Source: Candidatus Tisiphia endosymbiont of Dascillus cervinus (lineage in GTDB: Bacteria > Pseudomonadota > Alphaproteobacteria > Rickettsiales > Rickettsiaceae). From it: 64,000 nucleotides of DNA. Where the stretch lies: assembly GCF_964026405.1 (NCBI RefSeq), contig NZ_OZ032146.1, forward strand, positions 868,001 through 932,000, written 5' to 3'. Shown here one piece after another: positions 36,448-46,519 of the stretch. The notes beneath the pieces were generated by a model. That model saw only the letters and a program-made list of their open reading frames with translations, was not told the origin of the DNA and made no database searches. The translations under genes and the position numbers were made by a program. Positions within the stretch are counted from its first letter, which is position 1. Every line of letters begins with the position of its first letter.

Positions 36448-37557
36448 CAAAACTTACGCTATGTAAGGTTCTAAATAGCGTAAAGAGGGTGAACGTAACT
36501 GCTGTTGCATATAATGATCTAAAAGCCCTAACTTTATTTGATAAACCGTCTTACCTATTTTGTGTGCAGTTCTTTTTAGAAAAGCCCACACTAAAAATGC
36601 ACAACTAATGTGATTACGCTGGATGCGTTGTTTTCTGCATTGGCATCGTTCTATACCGGTAAGTTGCTTGATTTCTCTATGCATGCTCTCAATTACCCAA
36701 CGAAAGCCACACTCATCTTGTACGGCTTTAGAAGATTTTTGAGTTTTGTTATTGGTAACAATATAATCAACTCTGTTGGTAGAAACAGTAAGTTTAAACA
36801 AATTAACATGCTTATCTTTTGCAAAGCCCTTTATATGAATCTCCACTCCGCTCTTAATTTCCTCATCTGAAAACGTTAACTTGCTAACAGCTTTATAAGG
36901 CTTAGAAGAGGAAGTTTTAGTAACGTTTCTATTTGCTTTAATAGGAGCATAATAATATTTACCCAAGGAATCAACATGTTGCATAATTTTATGCGTAGCA
37001 TACCATGTGTCAAAAAGCACAGTTTGAAAAGGAATCTTTTTGCTATACACAGCATTATTTAACATATTTAATAGGTGTTCTACTTTTGTCGCTCCATCAT
37101 GTTCGGGCGAAAAAATTCGGTAATCTATTACCCAAAACTTATTAATATCCGGATTATAATATACCAAACTTACTACTCCTATACCAGTAGTAATACCACC
37201 TGTAGCCCCACTGTACTGTGATCTAGCAATTTCTATTTTCTTGGTATTTCTTTTATTTAACACCGTATCATCAAATATTGTATATCCGTTAGGCGATAAA
37301 ATAACATCATCCTTAATATGTTCCCATAACAAAGAAGGTGTATATTTTTCATTTTTTAAAAATCTATTAATAACATCATGGCTACATTTTTTGGCATGTT
37401 CAGCATAGTAGGTCAAACTATAATTCTTTTGACTCACTATTAGAAATTGACAGTAATCTGTCCTATTAACTGGTATTGCTTGCAATTTTATCCTCTTGGC
37501 ATTTGTAAATTATACTCAACATAATGTACCATTTTTTTTCTCATAGCGTAAGTTTTG
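36448..37557 (-). mobile_element. 1110-bp insertion sequence, copy 1
   Basis: It is bounded by 16-bp terminal inverted repeats CAAAACTTACGCTATG / CATAGCGTAAGTTTTG. It carries one transposase gene (36454-37485). No target duplication is visible (ACCT left, CATA right). Its right edge cuts the traA-like gene and the rest of traA is not on the left side, so this copy marks a deletion or rearrangement point. Confidence 0.92.
36454..37485 (-). CDS. DDE transposase (IS701/IS4-like), copy 1
   Basis: This 343-residue transposase has a likely catalytic triad: Asp in TIFDDTVLNKR, Asp in TVLFDTWYATHK and Glu in RWVIESMHREIKQLTG. The first motif and the 4-bp duplications made by sister copies are closest to IS701-type elements within the IS4-like DDE group; this is a recollection, not a search. 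The protein is the same in four copies in the window except single changes (A to T in copies 2 and 4). Confidence 0.88.
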   Translation of the reverse strand: MQAIPVNRTDYCQFLIVSQKNYSLTYYAEHAKKCSHDVINRFLKNEKYTPSLLWEHIKDDVILSPNGYTIFDDTVLNKRNTKKIEIARSQYSGATGGITTGIGVVSLVYYNPDINKFWVIDYRIFSPEHDGATKVEHLLNMLNNAVYSKKIPFQTVLFDTWYATHKIMQHVDSLGKYYYAPIKANRNVTKTSSSKPYKAVSKLTFSDEEIKSGVEIHIKGFAKDKHVNLFKLTVSTNRVDYIVTNNKTQKSSKAVQDECGFRWVIESMHREIKQLTGIERCQCRKQRIQRNHISCAFLVWAFLKRTAHKIGKTVYQIKLGLLDHYMQQQLRSPSLRYLEPYIA

Positions 37558-39402
37558 CATATAATCTTCATATTGCTTATCTGATTTTGAGTCTAGAATA
37601 AAGAGACGATATTCTTTACCAGTCAGTATGCCACTTACTTTTAATAATTCTCTTATTCCTTGATTAATACTATCTACTTCTTGGTTACCCACAGTAATTA
37701 TTAAACGTTCTTGCAGATTAAATCTACTACTATTCCAATCATTAATTAATCTTGTCATTGATTCTTCCAAAGTATGATCAATCTTTAACCCATTATGCCT
37801 CTCTAATAACAGTAGCCCAGCTGCAATATCTGATTTAGCAAAACATAAAACCATTTCTCTTGCCCATTGTTGGCTTTGTCTTCTAATATCACTGAGTACA
37901 TATGAACCAAATGTACTGGCAAATATTTCAAACATTCCACCTCGTTCGATTGAGGTTAGTTGCTTCTCATCTCCTGCTAATATTACATTACAATTAGAGC
38001 TTCTTGCTACCTTAAATAATTCTAAATAATCACTATTACTTACCATTCCTGCTTCGTCTACTACTAGCAAACTATTATTTGGCAGAGTAATTTTACCATT
38101 ATACAATTTAAATAAAAATCCCTTTACCGTATAACATTGTTGATAACCCTTACTTTTTAGCTCTGATACAGCTTTATGAGTAGGGCTAAGCCCTATAATA
38201 TTTTGTCCATGGTGAGTAACAAGTTTATAGGCAGTAGCTAGTATTTGTGATTTACCAGTACCGGCTCTACCACGCAGCATTCTTATCCCATTATATTGCA
38301 GTAAAATATGTTGTAGTGCTTCTCTCTGAGACTCGCTAATGTTAGAAAGTTTTGCTATATCTTCTTTTAAACTTGCTATATTACCGACTATATGATAATT
38401 GATATTATCATGAATTTTATTAGCTATTCTAAGTAAACACGATTCTTCCTCTCGAACGTCGCAAGTAGTGTAATATTTAGTATCTTTGCCATCTTCATTA
38501 TATAGTTTTACTAACCTGTCGGAATTTAATACATCTTGAATTAATTTTTGCTTTTCCTCTTTTCCTTGAATTTCTTTAACCGCTCCTACTACATCTTGTT
38601 TAGTAAAAATAGCTTGATGTCTTATAATACGATTTAATACCCTATCACTATCTTTAATAATTTTTAGATGAGCTAGCTTGCGTAGCTCATTTTGCTCTGC
38701 TATTTCATTAATGATGCCTCTCATTCTCACAGGACCAAGATGTTGTTGTGGTATCATGCTTATTGAATCCACTCTATTTTCTAAACCTAATTTAGCAAAA
38801 TATCTGTTCATTACTTCTTTGGCTCTCTGATGAATCATCTGTGATTCCGGAATAATAAATGCTTTACCGTTAACTTTTTTAAATTCGGGGTTTAAATCTA
38901 CTGCTTTTGCTCCTAAACTCTTACCGTCTTCTGTAAATCTCCTAGTAGTAACAAGCAGATGAGCATGCCAATTTCGTTCTCCATTATGGGGTTTATGTAT
39001 ATCTACTTGCACTCCTAAACCATTTTTTACCCATGCCATCTCTTCTATTATTTCATGGGTAATGGCTATTCTATCTTGTAAATCTAGCTCCTTATCGTCA
39101 GGCAAGGCTATAACAACATCTTTTAATAACTGGCTATTTTTTCTTTTTTCTGCTCGTTCTACATCATTCATCAATATTGCAGGGTCTTTAAATCTTCCAT
39201 CTACATAGCTAGGTAGTAAAACTGTATGATAGACGTTATCTCCTTTTCTGGCAAAATTATAAGTAACATTAGTCTGATGATCTTTAATAATCATCCTCGC
39301 ATTATAAGCAGCTTTACAACAGCTATTTCTTCCTGAGCTTCTACTTAACCCGAGTTGCCAATTAATTATACTGGCAAAAGCTATATTTAACGCTGGTTTC
39401 AT
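37558..39402 (-). pseudogene. traA: TraA (Ti-type) relaxase-helicase, C-terminally truncated
   Basis: The remaining 615 residues have a MobA/MobL relaxase domain (residues 1-210, with NAARMII-like start and the metal-binding HNGERNWHAHLLVT). A TraI/RecD-like helicase follows with Walker A GRAGTGKSQ, Walker B LLVVDEAGM and motif III LAGDEKQLTS. Full TraA_Ti proteins are about 1,300 residues or longer. The frame enters the IS at 37557 and ends 14 codons later. Such proteins nick and transfer rickettsial integrative elements (RAGE). Transfer is presumably lost here. Confidence 0.88.
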
Positions 39403-39956
39403 GTGAGGCTCGATACTAAAACATTTTTAATACAAACATATTTCTAAAAAATATAGTTTTTATTAAGTGTTTTAATGTTACAAATTAACTTCAAATGTTC
39501 ATAAAACCTAGCTCTGCTCTTATAAATTAATTGGCAACTCGGGTTACTTACTATCTCGATCCTTGCAAATTGTATCGCCATAATTCTTTATTGTTCATTA
39601 TCTCAATCTTGCATTACATTACCATGCAAATTTTAAATCATTGAGTAGAATCTAGATCAAATGAACCGGCAAAAAAAGCAATAAACTTTAGTTTATATAT
39701 TGCGTATTAACCTAATCTAAAGTTAGGTTAATAACCTCTCCCTCCGTAGCTTTTCAGCTGTTACTTACAATAATGACAATTATCTTAATTTATATTAATT
39801 TTGCTGGTTCGGTAGGCAACGGGGATTGTATCAATTATCTAGTTCAGAAAAAAATATGAAGGATTTTTTATTGATACTTAAATAATATGTTGGACTTCTT
39901 AAATTTATTGTGCATTCATGACATGTAAACAATAATGTCTAAAATATTATACTCAT
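39403..39956. other. Intergenic region between divergent traA and traD remnants
   Basis: No gene is seen. A hairpin with 10-bp arms ATTAACCTAA / TTAGGTTAAT lies at 39706-39732. This is the expected place for the divergent promoters of the two transfer genes and possibly the transfer origin, but no oriT motif could be identified by eye. Confidence 0.4.
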
Positions 39957-40197
39957 ATGGATAATGTCATAAAACAAAGATTAAAATTACAACAAAAGAA
40001 AGCCAAAATTATTACTAAAGAAGCTAAACTTAACATTATAGAAAGAAATAGTGCGTACTCGTCACTTAATCGAACTTAGGGGATTGATTGCTAAAGCAAA
40101 CTCCATTTTAATTGAAGACACCAAAAGCATTAACTCACTTTTATCATTTTTATATGCAACAAAATTAACCTTTCTATCCCATAATGCACCGCTGTAA
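39957..40197 (+). pseudogene. traD: TraD (Ti-type) conjugal transfer gene, frameshifted
   Basis: From ATG 39957 the frame reads MDNVIKQRLKLQQKKAKIIT up to a stop after ERNSAYSSLNRT. The shifted frame carries VRTRHLIELRGLIAKANSIL to a stop at 40197. (K/R)xRTRxLIELGGL is the signature of the small TraD/TraC proteins encoded divergently beside traA on Ti-type systems. The spacing and orientation relative to the truncated traA fit. The frame break is around 40045-40055. Not functional as it stands. Confidence 0.75.
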
Positions 40198-40405
40198 GCC
40201 TTATATTCTAAAGCTTTTAGTAGATAAAACAATATACTAATAACTCAACACTGCAAAGATTGTTATAATAATTTGTAACAATAAAACTACTACACCCCAA
40301 TACCTCAAACTTATAGGTCATTGCGAGACGTACTTTGTCTATATTAAGGAGCTTAAATTATCTCTTTATTAATCCTTTCCAAGCAAATTTTTTCCGTCAC
40401 TGTTT
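40198..40405. other. Non-coding debris with a partial cattgcgag repeat
   Basis: GGTCATTGCGAGACGTACTT at about 40317 matches the left end of the dispersed palindromic family. Nothing else is recognisable. Confidence 0.45.
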
Positions 40406-40525
40406 TTAATTTTTTAACTCTAGCAATAAGGTAAAGTAGTAATGTTCTCTAGAGCCAATATCAATACCTGCCGCATCAGGATTAATTACAGATAGTTTCT
40501 GTTTATCATTCTTTTTATTTGTCAT
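40406..40525 (-). pseudogene. IS110 family transposase, N-terminal fragment
   Basis: The fragment has 39 codons starting MTNKKNDKQKLSVINPDAAG then IDIGSREHYY, the start of the DEDD RuvC-like domain (IDIGS) of IS110/IS1111 transposases. It stops at once after HYYFTLLLELKN. A GGAGATGAT ribosome site precedes the ATG. The corresponding C-terminal half of an IS110 transposase lies at 43062-43482 on the other strand, 2.5 kb away. Confidence 0.75.
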
Positions 40526-40865
40526 ATCATCTCCTACACTAAGAATTAGACCGAGCTAATTTTAAGTTGGAGTATTGAATGAAAAAATTAATCTCCTAAA
40601 CGAGGTCTCTTATGTATCATAAACACATAATGCCATCAATGATATTACCAACAACTCCAAAACCATGCTATCATACGGGCTGCCTTAAAGCTGCACCATT
40701 GTGGTGGTCGGTTATAGCTCTTTAACCAACTCGGCTAACTGTAACTTTAACACACAATAATCGCAAACACTATACCTTGTTGTTGATGGCTCACTACCAA
40801 AGTTTGTTTATGTTTTTACAAATGTGCAGCAGTTTGTTTGGTGCTTTCTAAAGGATATCCACATT

Positions 40866-41384
40866 CTAAAAAAACTCTGCTCCTTTTGTAAACCAGTACT
40901 CATAATCTTTTTCAGCTATTTGTCTTCTTTCTGTCCAAGGTAAATTTTTAGCTTCTGCCAGCTGAAACTCGCCACTATCATATAAGAGTATTCCTTTTTT
41001 CTTAATATCAGAAAAGAAATAATGCCCCTTCTCTAACTGGCTATTTAACGTCTTGATTGATTCTAGCACCAAAGTTACCCATAACTCAAAAGGATTTCTT
41101 AATGATTTTTTTTCCAACCTTCTTTCTATTTTATCTTCTATTGCTAACCCGGCAAGACTGGCATGTTTGCCTTTCTTCATCACCAACATAATATCGAGAT
41201 CACTTTGATAGCTATAGGTAATGTGACCTTTTTTATACTCATCTTGTACCCAATCGCCCCTTGCATAAGAGCCAAATAAAATAATCATCGCAATCTTGTG
41301 CTTTGATACATTCATAATCTCTCTGACAATATTATCAAGTCTTTCTTGAATTATCAGGGATCGTTCAGGTAAAACAGTTTTCAT
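40866..41384 (-). pseudogene. Nucleotidyltransferase-HEPN fusion cut within the HEPN domain
   Basis: The 172-residue product begins MKTVLPERSLIIQERLDNIV and has MIILFGSYARGDWVQDEY and YQSDLDIMLVMKK, the nucleotidyltransferase motif with both Asp residues. Then come GHYFFSDIKKKGILLYDSGE and EYWFTKGAEFF, where the HEPN domain of this family normally begins. It stops there. The remaining nucleotidyltransferase domain is complete, so partial activity is possible. I took the ATG at 41384 rather than one 16 codons upstream inside a hydrophobic stretch. The region 40526-40865 after its end shows no gene. Confidence 0.7.
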
Positions 41385-41622
41385 ATATTTAGTAATGCAG
41401 CTATCTATAATGCAGATTACTACAATTGGCACAGATATTGCAAAAAGAATTTTGTAAATTCACCTATGTACAAAAATCTCCCCTATAACATTTAGGCTTT
41501 TATTTGAGTACCGTGATATTGTAGCAAGCAAAACATAATCTTTTTTGGTGTAATAAATACCTTTTTAACCGTATCAATATATTTACTATTTTATAGAACA
41601 CAGAAAATGAATATTTTTAAAA

Positions 41623-42438
41623 TTATACCCCCTGTTTTTTGTTGTGACTTTCTAGAGTCTCAATTAACAGCTCTTGTACTTGATAACTAATATTTTCATT
41701 GTCAAAATATGTAAACTCTATTACTATTTTGCTTGTAATTTTATTATTAGACTCCAGAAGTCCCACCAGTGTTATTGCCCCATTGTCAGTAATATTGTTA
41801 TAGCTAAGGTTTATTTGGCTGATAGTTCTATTAGTTTCCAAAGCTTTAACAAGCTGGACAATCCCAACATCACCAATATTATTATTGCTAAGAGATATTT
41901 TCTCTATAGTGTTATTATTTTTTAGAAATCTTGCTAGTATGATTGCTCCTTTATCACTAATATTATTGCTACAGATATCCACTTGCTTTATAATTTCATT
42001 ATTTGTTAAAAGTCCTGCCAGTATATCCACTCCCTCATCACCAATATCATTGCCTCTAAGACTTATTTGCTTTATGGTTTTATTATTTTCTAGAAATTCA
42101 TCTAGTATGATTAGTCCTTGAACCCCGATATTATTATACCCAATATCTATATTACTCAAACTATGATTATTCTCTAACAGTTCGATAAGCAGACTTAGCC
42201 CCTCAAGGTCAATATCGTTGTCGCAAAGACGTAATGCAGTTATAAGCTTATTATGTTCTAAAATTTTGCCAACTATTTCAATTCCTTCTAACCCTATACG
42301 AACTTCGATAAGTTCTATATAAGTTATATTATTGCTCTGCAAAACTTCTCTAAGTATTTGGGCAGCAATGTTAGTGATATTATTTATTTTTTCATTTGTT
42401 GAATTATTTTGTTGTTGATTTCTGACATCGCTCGTCAT
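41623..42438 (-). CDS. Leucine-rich repeat protein (ribonuclease-inhibitor type)
   Basis: This 271-residue protein is made of about seven 28-residue LRRs of the RNase inhibitor/NLRC3 kind, with the recurring pattern I..I.L..N.IGD.G...L...L..N. No signal peptide or membrane segment is visible; the N-terminus is Asn/Gln-rich. Such proteins bind other proteins, and in intracellular bacteria they are often effector candidates, which remains inference here. A fragment of a close relative lies at 50025-50197, truncated by an IS. Confidence 0.8.
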   Translation of the reverse strand: MTSDVRNQQQNNSTNEKINNITNIAAQILREVLQSNNITYIELIEVRIGLEGIEIVGKILEHNKLITALRLCDNDIDLEGLSLLIELLENNHSLSNIDIGYNNIGVQGLIILDEFLENNKTIKQISLRGNDIGDEGVDILAGLLTNNEIIKQVDICSNNISDKGAIILARFLKNNNTIEKISLSNNNIGDVGIVQLVKALETNRTISQINLSYNNITDNGAITLVGLLESNNKITSKIVIEFTYFDNENISYQVQELLIETLESHNKKQGV

Positions 42439-42642
42439 ACAATTAACCCATATTGTTCGTTAGGAAAATAGACACTGAGGTTAGATTTAAAAATTTGATG
42501 ATTGTTGCTTCCAACCTCAGTGTTCAACTACACCACGTAGTGTCATCTTCACAGATATCCTCATTAATCTCAGGAGTACAGCGGTTTTTTTCACTATTAG
42601 TGATTTTCTTGTAAAATTTATTATAATAGTTGGTAGCTAAAT

Positions 42643-43074
42643 AGTCGCTCCGTCAAAAAGGCTATAGACATAAGAGATGATACATGTTCGTGGTCAAAAA
42701 TTACATCAAAATCCATAAGATTTTTACCTTATTTTGTCAAAAACCTTATGGATTTTCAGAACTTTATAGTTTAACCAAAGAATAATGTTTGTCATGTATG
42801 GAACTACCCAAAAATGCAAGAAAAAAATAATACTTGACAGAAAAAAAAGCAAATGCAGTCATGTATTCGACTTAAGGCTCAATAAAGTGCCATAGCCCTG
42901 ATGGAATTCGCTAAACGAACTTTAACATTATCATTCCTACGGCTTCTATGAGCCTATGACGTCGTCAGTTTTTTCGTAAGATAAGGTTTGTCTTATTCAC
43001 CATCAATATTATCATCTCTCGCATATTCCTTGGTAGGAATTCCTTACTTTAATTATTTTATTCCAACCGCTGAT
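42643..43074. repeat. Left arm of a ~430-bp inverted repeat
   Basis: The sequence from AGTCGCTCCGTCAAAAAGGC to ATTTTATTCCAACCGCTGAT is repeated in inverted orientation at 43561-43995 with only a few differences. The arm has an internal hairpin (AAAATCCATAAG near 42707 with CTTATGGATTTT near 42749). It codes for nothing recognisable. Confidence 0.85.
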
Positions 43075-43482
43075 TTTTTAAAAGGTTTAGGTTTAATAAC
43101 TGTAACGGCATTAATAGCCTCAATTGACAATGCAGCAAACTTTGAAAATGGTAGACAATTATCAGCCTGGCTTGGTTTAGTGCCAAAACAGCACTCAACT
43201 GGTGGGAAAGAAAGGTTGCTAGGAATTAGTAAAAGAGGTGACGTATATTTACGTAATTTATTAATCCATGGAGCCCGGGCTGTTTTTACAGCTAGGGTAT
43301 TAAGAACTAAGAAATTAGATAAAGTAACAGATGATAAGAGCAAATGCACTGATTGGATGCTCAAACTACAAGAGATACGAGGTTACAATACTAGTGTAGT
43401 GGCGGTGGCAAATAAATTAGCAAGAGTAGTATTTGCAGTACTGAAAAATGATCAGCCATATAGTGAAACAAAAGTATGTTAG
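43062..43482 (+). pseudogene. IS110 family transposase, C-terminal fragment
   Basis: About 140 codons cover the Transposase_20 domain of IS110 elements: LGLITVTALIASIDNAANF, GRQLSAWLGLVPKQHSTGGK, GISKRGDVYLRNLLIHGA and the C-terminal helix VVAVANKLARVVFAVLK. The RuvC-like N-terminal half is missing. The open frame extends upstream to 42988 through the inverted-repeat arm, but that part has no family character. It lies in the spacer between the two inverted arms. Confidence 0.85.
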
Positions 43483-43560
43483 TAAAAGTTTAATATTAAT
43501 TATTTTTATGATGGTGGCTGATTTTTTAAAAATTTAAATAAATAAGGTTTAAATTTTAAG

Positions 43561-43995
43561 AATCAACGGTTGGAATAAAATAATTAAAGTAAGGAATTCC
43601 TACCAAGGAATATGCGAGAGATAATAATATTGATGGCGAATAAGACAAACCTTAGCTTACGAAAAAACTGATAGTGTCATAGGCTCATAGAAGCCGTAGG
43701 AATGATAATGTTAAAGTTCGTTTAGCGAATTCCATCAGGGCTATGGCACTTTATTGAGCCTTAAGTCGAATACATGACTGCATTTGCTTTTTTTTCTGTC
43801 AAGTATTATTTTTTTCTTGCATTTTTGGGTAGTTCCATACATGACAAACATTATTCTTTGGTTAAACTATAAAGTTCTGAAAATCCATAAGGTTTTTGAC
43901 AAAATAAGGTAAAAATCTTATGGATTTTGATGTAATTTTTGACCACGAACATGTATCATCTCTTATGTCTATAGCCTTTTTGACGGAGAGCGACT
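43561..43995. repeat. Right arm of a ~430-bp inverted repeat
   Basis: It is the reverse complement of 42643-43074 with scattered single changes and a two-base insertion near the outer end (GACGGAGAGCGACT against GACGGAGCGACT). The spacer of about 490 bases holds the IS110 fragment. Confidence 0.85.
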
Positions 43996-43997
43996 AA

Positions 43998-44510
43998 CTA
44001 ACCACTTGTTTCTCCTGTAACAGAAACTTCTGAGAAGTCAGTAGCAGTATATTGAACAATTGATAAAGCTTCCATCACTTTATCTGATATCTTACTCTTA
44101 TATCCCTCATCTGTTAATTCTTTATACTTAGTATCTAATAAATTATAAAGATTACTATGCATACTTGTACTTTCTTTTACGCATCTGTACTCTTGTGCTT
44201 CTAGTATAGCATTTGCTAAAACCCTACATTCATTTACCTTTAATTTTTGATTATTTTCAAATTTTTCATTATCAATCGCGTCAATAAGATTTTTTAATCC
44301 AGAAAAATCATTCTCCATAATATATTCAATGATCAGTGATTTTTCTGCTTCAAAAAAAGCAATTTTTGATTTAGCATCTGTACTGGGATTCTCCTTAATT
44401 AAATTTTCTTCTACCCATTGCGTAATAGAATCAGTACCTTTACGGATTCCATTAACTAAAAATTTCGAATGACTTGACTCTAATGCTCTTTGTAAAGTAC
44501 TCTTAGACAT
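43998..44510 (-). CDS. Hypothetical helical protein
   Basis: This 170-residue acidic, helical protein begins MSKSTLQRALESSHSKFLVN. I chose the ATG at 44510 because an AGGAGAA ribosome site lies 8 bases upstream; the frame extends 24 hydrophobic residues further with no such site. No signal peptide, membrane segment or known motif is seen. The stop lies 3 bases from the inverted-repeat arm, so the present C-terminus (SVTGETSG) may have been set by that insertion. Confidence 0.6.
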   Translation of the reverse strand: MSKSTLQRALESSHSKFLVNGIRKGTDSITQWVEENLIKENPSTDAKSKIAFFEAEKSLIIEYIMENDFSGLKNLIDAIDNEKFENNQKLKVNECRVLANAILEAQEYRCVKESTSMHSNLYNLLDTKYKELTDEGYKSKISDKVMEALSIVQYTATDFSEVSVTGETSG

Positions 44511-45419
44511 ATATATGTTCTCCTGTAATTTTTCTATAATACAAATAAACGGTATTATAGTATATAACTTTTGATTTAGCAATAGTTATATACTGATTCT
44601 AGCTAGGGCAGTTTAAAAGTCGCAACTGTGAATAGAAACAGTGAGTAGAAGGAGATTACAAATGTTTAGAACAGAAATAAAAGATACTGCAAGCTAGGAG
44701 ATGAGGTATCTAGAAAGTGGTAAAGATAGCAAGAAAGAGTTGTAATGAATAGTTGTAAAATGTAAAAGTTTGTATAAAATGCTCCGTTAATAGATTTACA
44801 ACTTAAAATAACGGAGCTATTTATGAGCATAATTACATGTTTAGAAAAAGTCAAAGATTTTAGAAAAGTGCGGGGACGAAGGTACGACATTGCAAGTGTA
44901 GTTAAACTAATAGTAGCAGGGTTGTTAAGCAATAAGAATAACTTAAAATCGATATCAAGGTTTGCAAAAAGTTTTAGCAAAGAAGAATTGAAAATGCTAG
45001 GTTTTCATAGGCAACAAGAGCCGTGCTATAGTAATTTAACATTAATGATTCGTAAATTTTGTCCTGATAGTATAAAAGAGGTGATATCAGAATGTATCAA
45101 GTATATATGCCAAAGTAAGGGAAATTATGATCTAATTCATATTGATGGAAAAACGTTAAGAGGTAGTAATACTTACGGTACTGGAGAACAAGTACAAATT
45201 TTAACATCGTTTAGTAGTCATCTCAAGGCTCTTACTGGTTTTAGAGAAATAGAAAATAAAGATGAATATAAATCAATGTTTGAATTTTTATCAAACTATG
45301 ACATGCAAGGAAAAATTGTAACATCAGATGCATCCTTTACTCATGAAGCTATATGTGAAAAAATTGTTGAACAAGGTGGAGAATTTGAGCTTACTCTTAA
45401 AGCTAATGAACCTAATTTA

Positions 45420-46405
45420 ACCCCAGTTGCCAATTAAATAGGAGAGATGAAAGGTAGATTTTAAAAGGGACATAGGTTATTTTATCTTTTTCAACCAATA
45501 ACAAAATAACCTATGAAAAAAGATTTTACCGCAATTTACTGTTTTGTCGACGATTTTATAAAGAATTTGGAAAATAATTTGCCTACAATTAATAGTAGTA
45601 AATTTAAACCTGGTGTAAGTAATTATTTATCAATAAGCGAAGTATTAACCATATTAATTGGTTACTATGATTCATATTGTGATTGTTTTAAGCATTATTA
45701 CAAACAAGTAATCTTACATAATTATACAGAAGATTTTAAACTTGTTAGTTATGAACATTTTACTAAATTGATAGGTAGAAGTATGCCTTATTTAGCAATA
45801 TTACTGAATCATTTGCTTGCTGAATGCACAGGTCTGTCTTTTGTAGATGCTACAGGTATAGCCGTATGTAAGAATTATCGTATAAGTTCACATAAGGTTT
45901 TTAAAGGAATAGCGGCAAGAGGAAAAACCACTAAGGGGTGGTTTTATGGACTAAAGTTACATTTAATCATAGATTCCGAAGGTAATCTGATAAAGGTATC
46001 TTTCAGCAGTGGTAATAAGGATGATAGGAAAGGACTTAAAGGAATGATATTTGGTATATATGGCAAAGTTTTTGGCGATCGCGGTTATATATCTAAAGAA
46101 TTATTTGATGATTTGTATGACAAAGGCATCCAACTTATTACTCGGGTTAAAAAGAATATGAAAAATATATTAATCCCTATTATAGATAAGGTTATGTTGC
46201 TCAAAAGAACTCTGATAGAAACCGTAATAGGCAAACTTAAATTTCTTGATAAGTTAGAGCATTCTAGACATAGATCAGTTACAAATGCATTTAGTCATAT
46301 GCTATCCTGCCTAATCAATTATCAGTTGCTAGAAAACAAACCTTCTATCAAAACTTTGCTTCCTATAGAACTTTTTGATATACAAAATTAATTGGCAACT
46401 GGGGT
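45420..46405 (+). mobile_element. IS982 family element, copy 1 (986 bp)
   Basis: Ends ACCCCAGTTGCCAATTAA and TTAATTGGCAACTGGGGT are inverted repeats. A 7-bp target duplication TAATTTA (45413-45419 and 46406-46412) flanks it, so it arrived by simple transposition into the ISAs1 gene. Confidence 0.95.
45513..46391 (+). CDS. IS982 family transposase, copy 1
   Basis: This 292-residue DDE transposase begins MKKDFTAIYCFVDDFIKNLE and shows the IS982 pattern: SISEVLTILIGYYDSYC, FVDATGIAVCKNYRISSHKV with the first Asp, WFYGLKLHLIIDSEG, GDRGYISKELFDDLY with the second Asp, and LIETVIGKLKFLDKLEHSRH with the Glu. It is identical in sequence to copy 2 at 51406-52284. It appears intact and potentially active. 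Confidence 0.95.
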   Translation: MKKDFTAIYCFVDDFIKNLENNLPTINSSKFKPGVSNYLSISEVLTILIGYYDSYCDCFKHYYKQVILHNYTEDFKLVSYEHFTKLIGRSMPYLAILLNHLLAECTGLSFVDATGIAVCKNYRISSHKVFKGIAARGKTTKGWFYGLKLHLIIDSEGNLIKVSFSSGNKDDRKGLKGMIFGIYGKVFGDRGYISKELFDDLYDKGIQLITRVKKNMKNILIPIIDKVMLLKRTLIETVIGKLKFLDKLEHSRHRSVTNAFSHMLSCLINYQLLENKPSIKTLLPIELFDIQN

Positions 46406-46519
46406 TAATTTACATTACCATAGTACACAAATATTTGATAAAATACAGGCAGAAGGTTAAGAAATTAAGAGTTTTACGGAGAATATAGATTTACAGCATG
46501 GGAGAATAGAAAGAAGAAA

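Noticed and set aside
36610-36870. 86-codon frame opposite the transposase, repeated in all four IS copies
   Set aside because: It is the antisense shadow of the transposase gene, conserved only because the copies are nearly identical.
40680-40750. A tRNA-like string on the reverse strand (AGCCGAGTTGGTTAAAGAGC) that might mark an integration site
   Set aside because: Acceptor, anticodon and T arms cannot be built around it, so a tRNA or att call is not supported.
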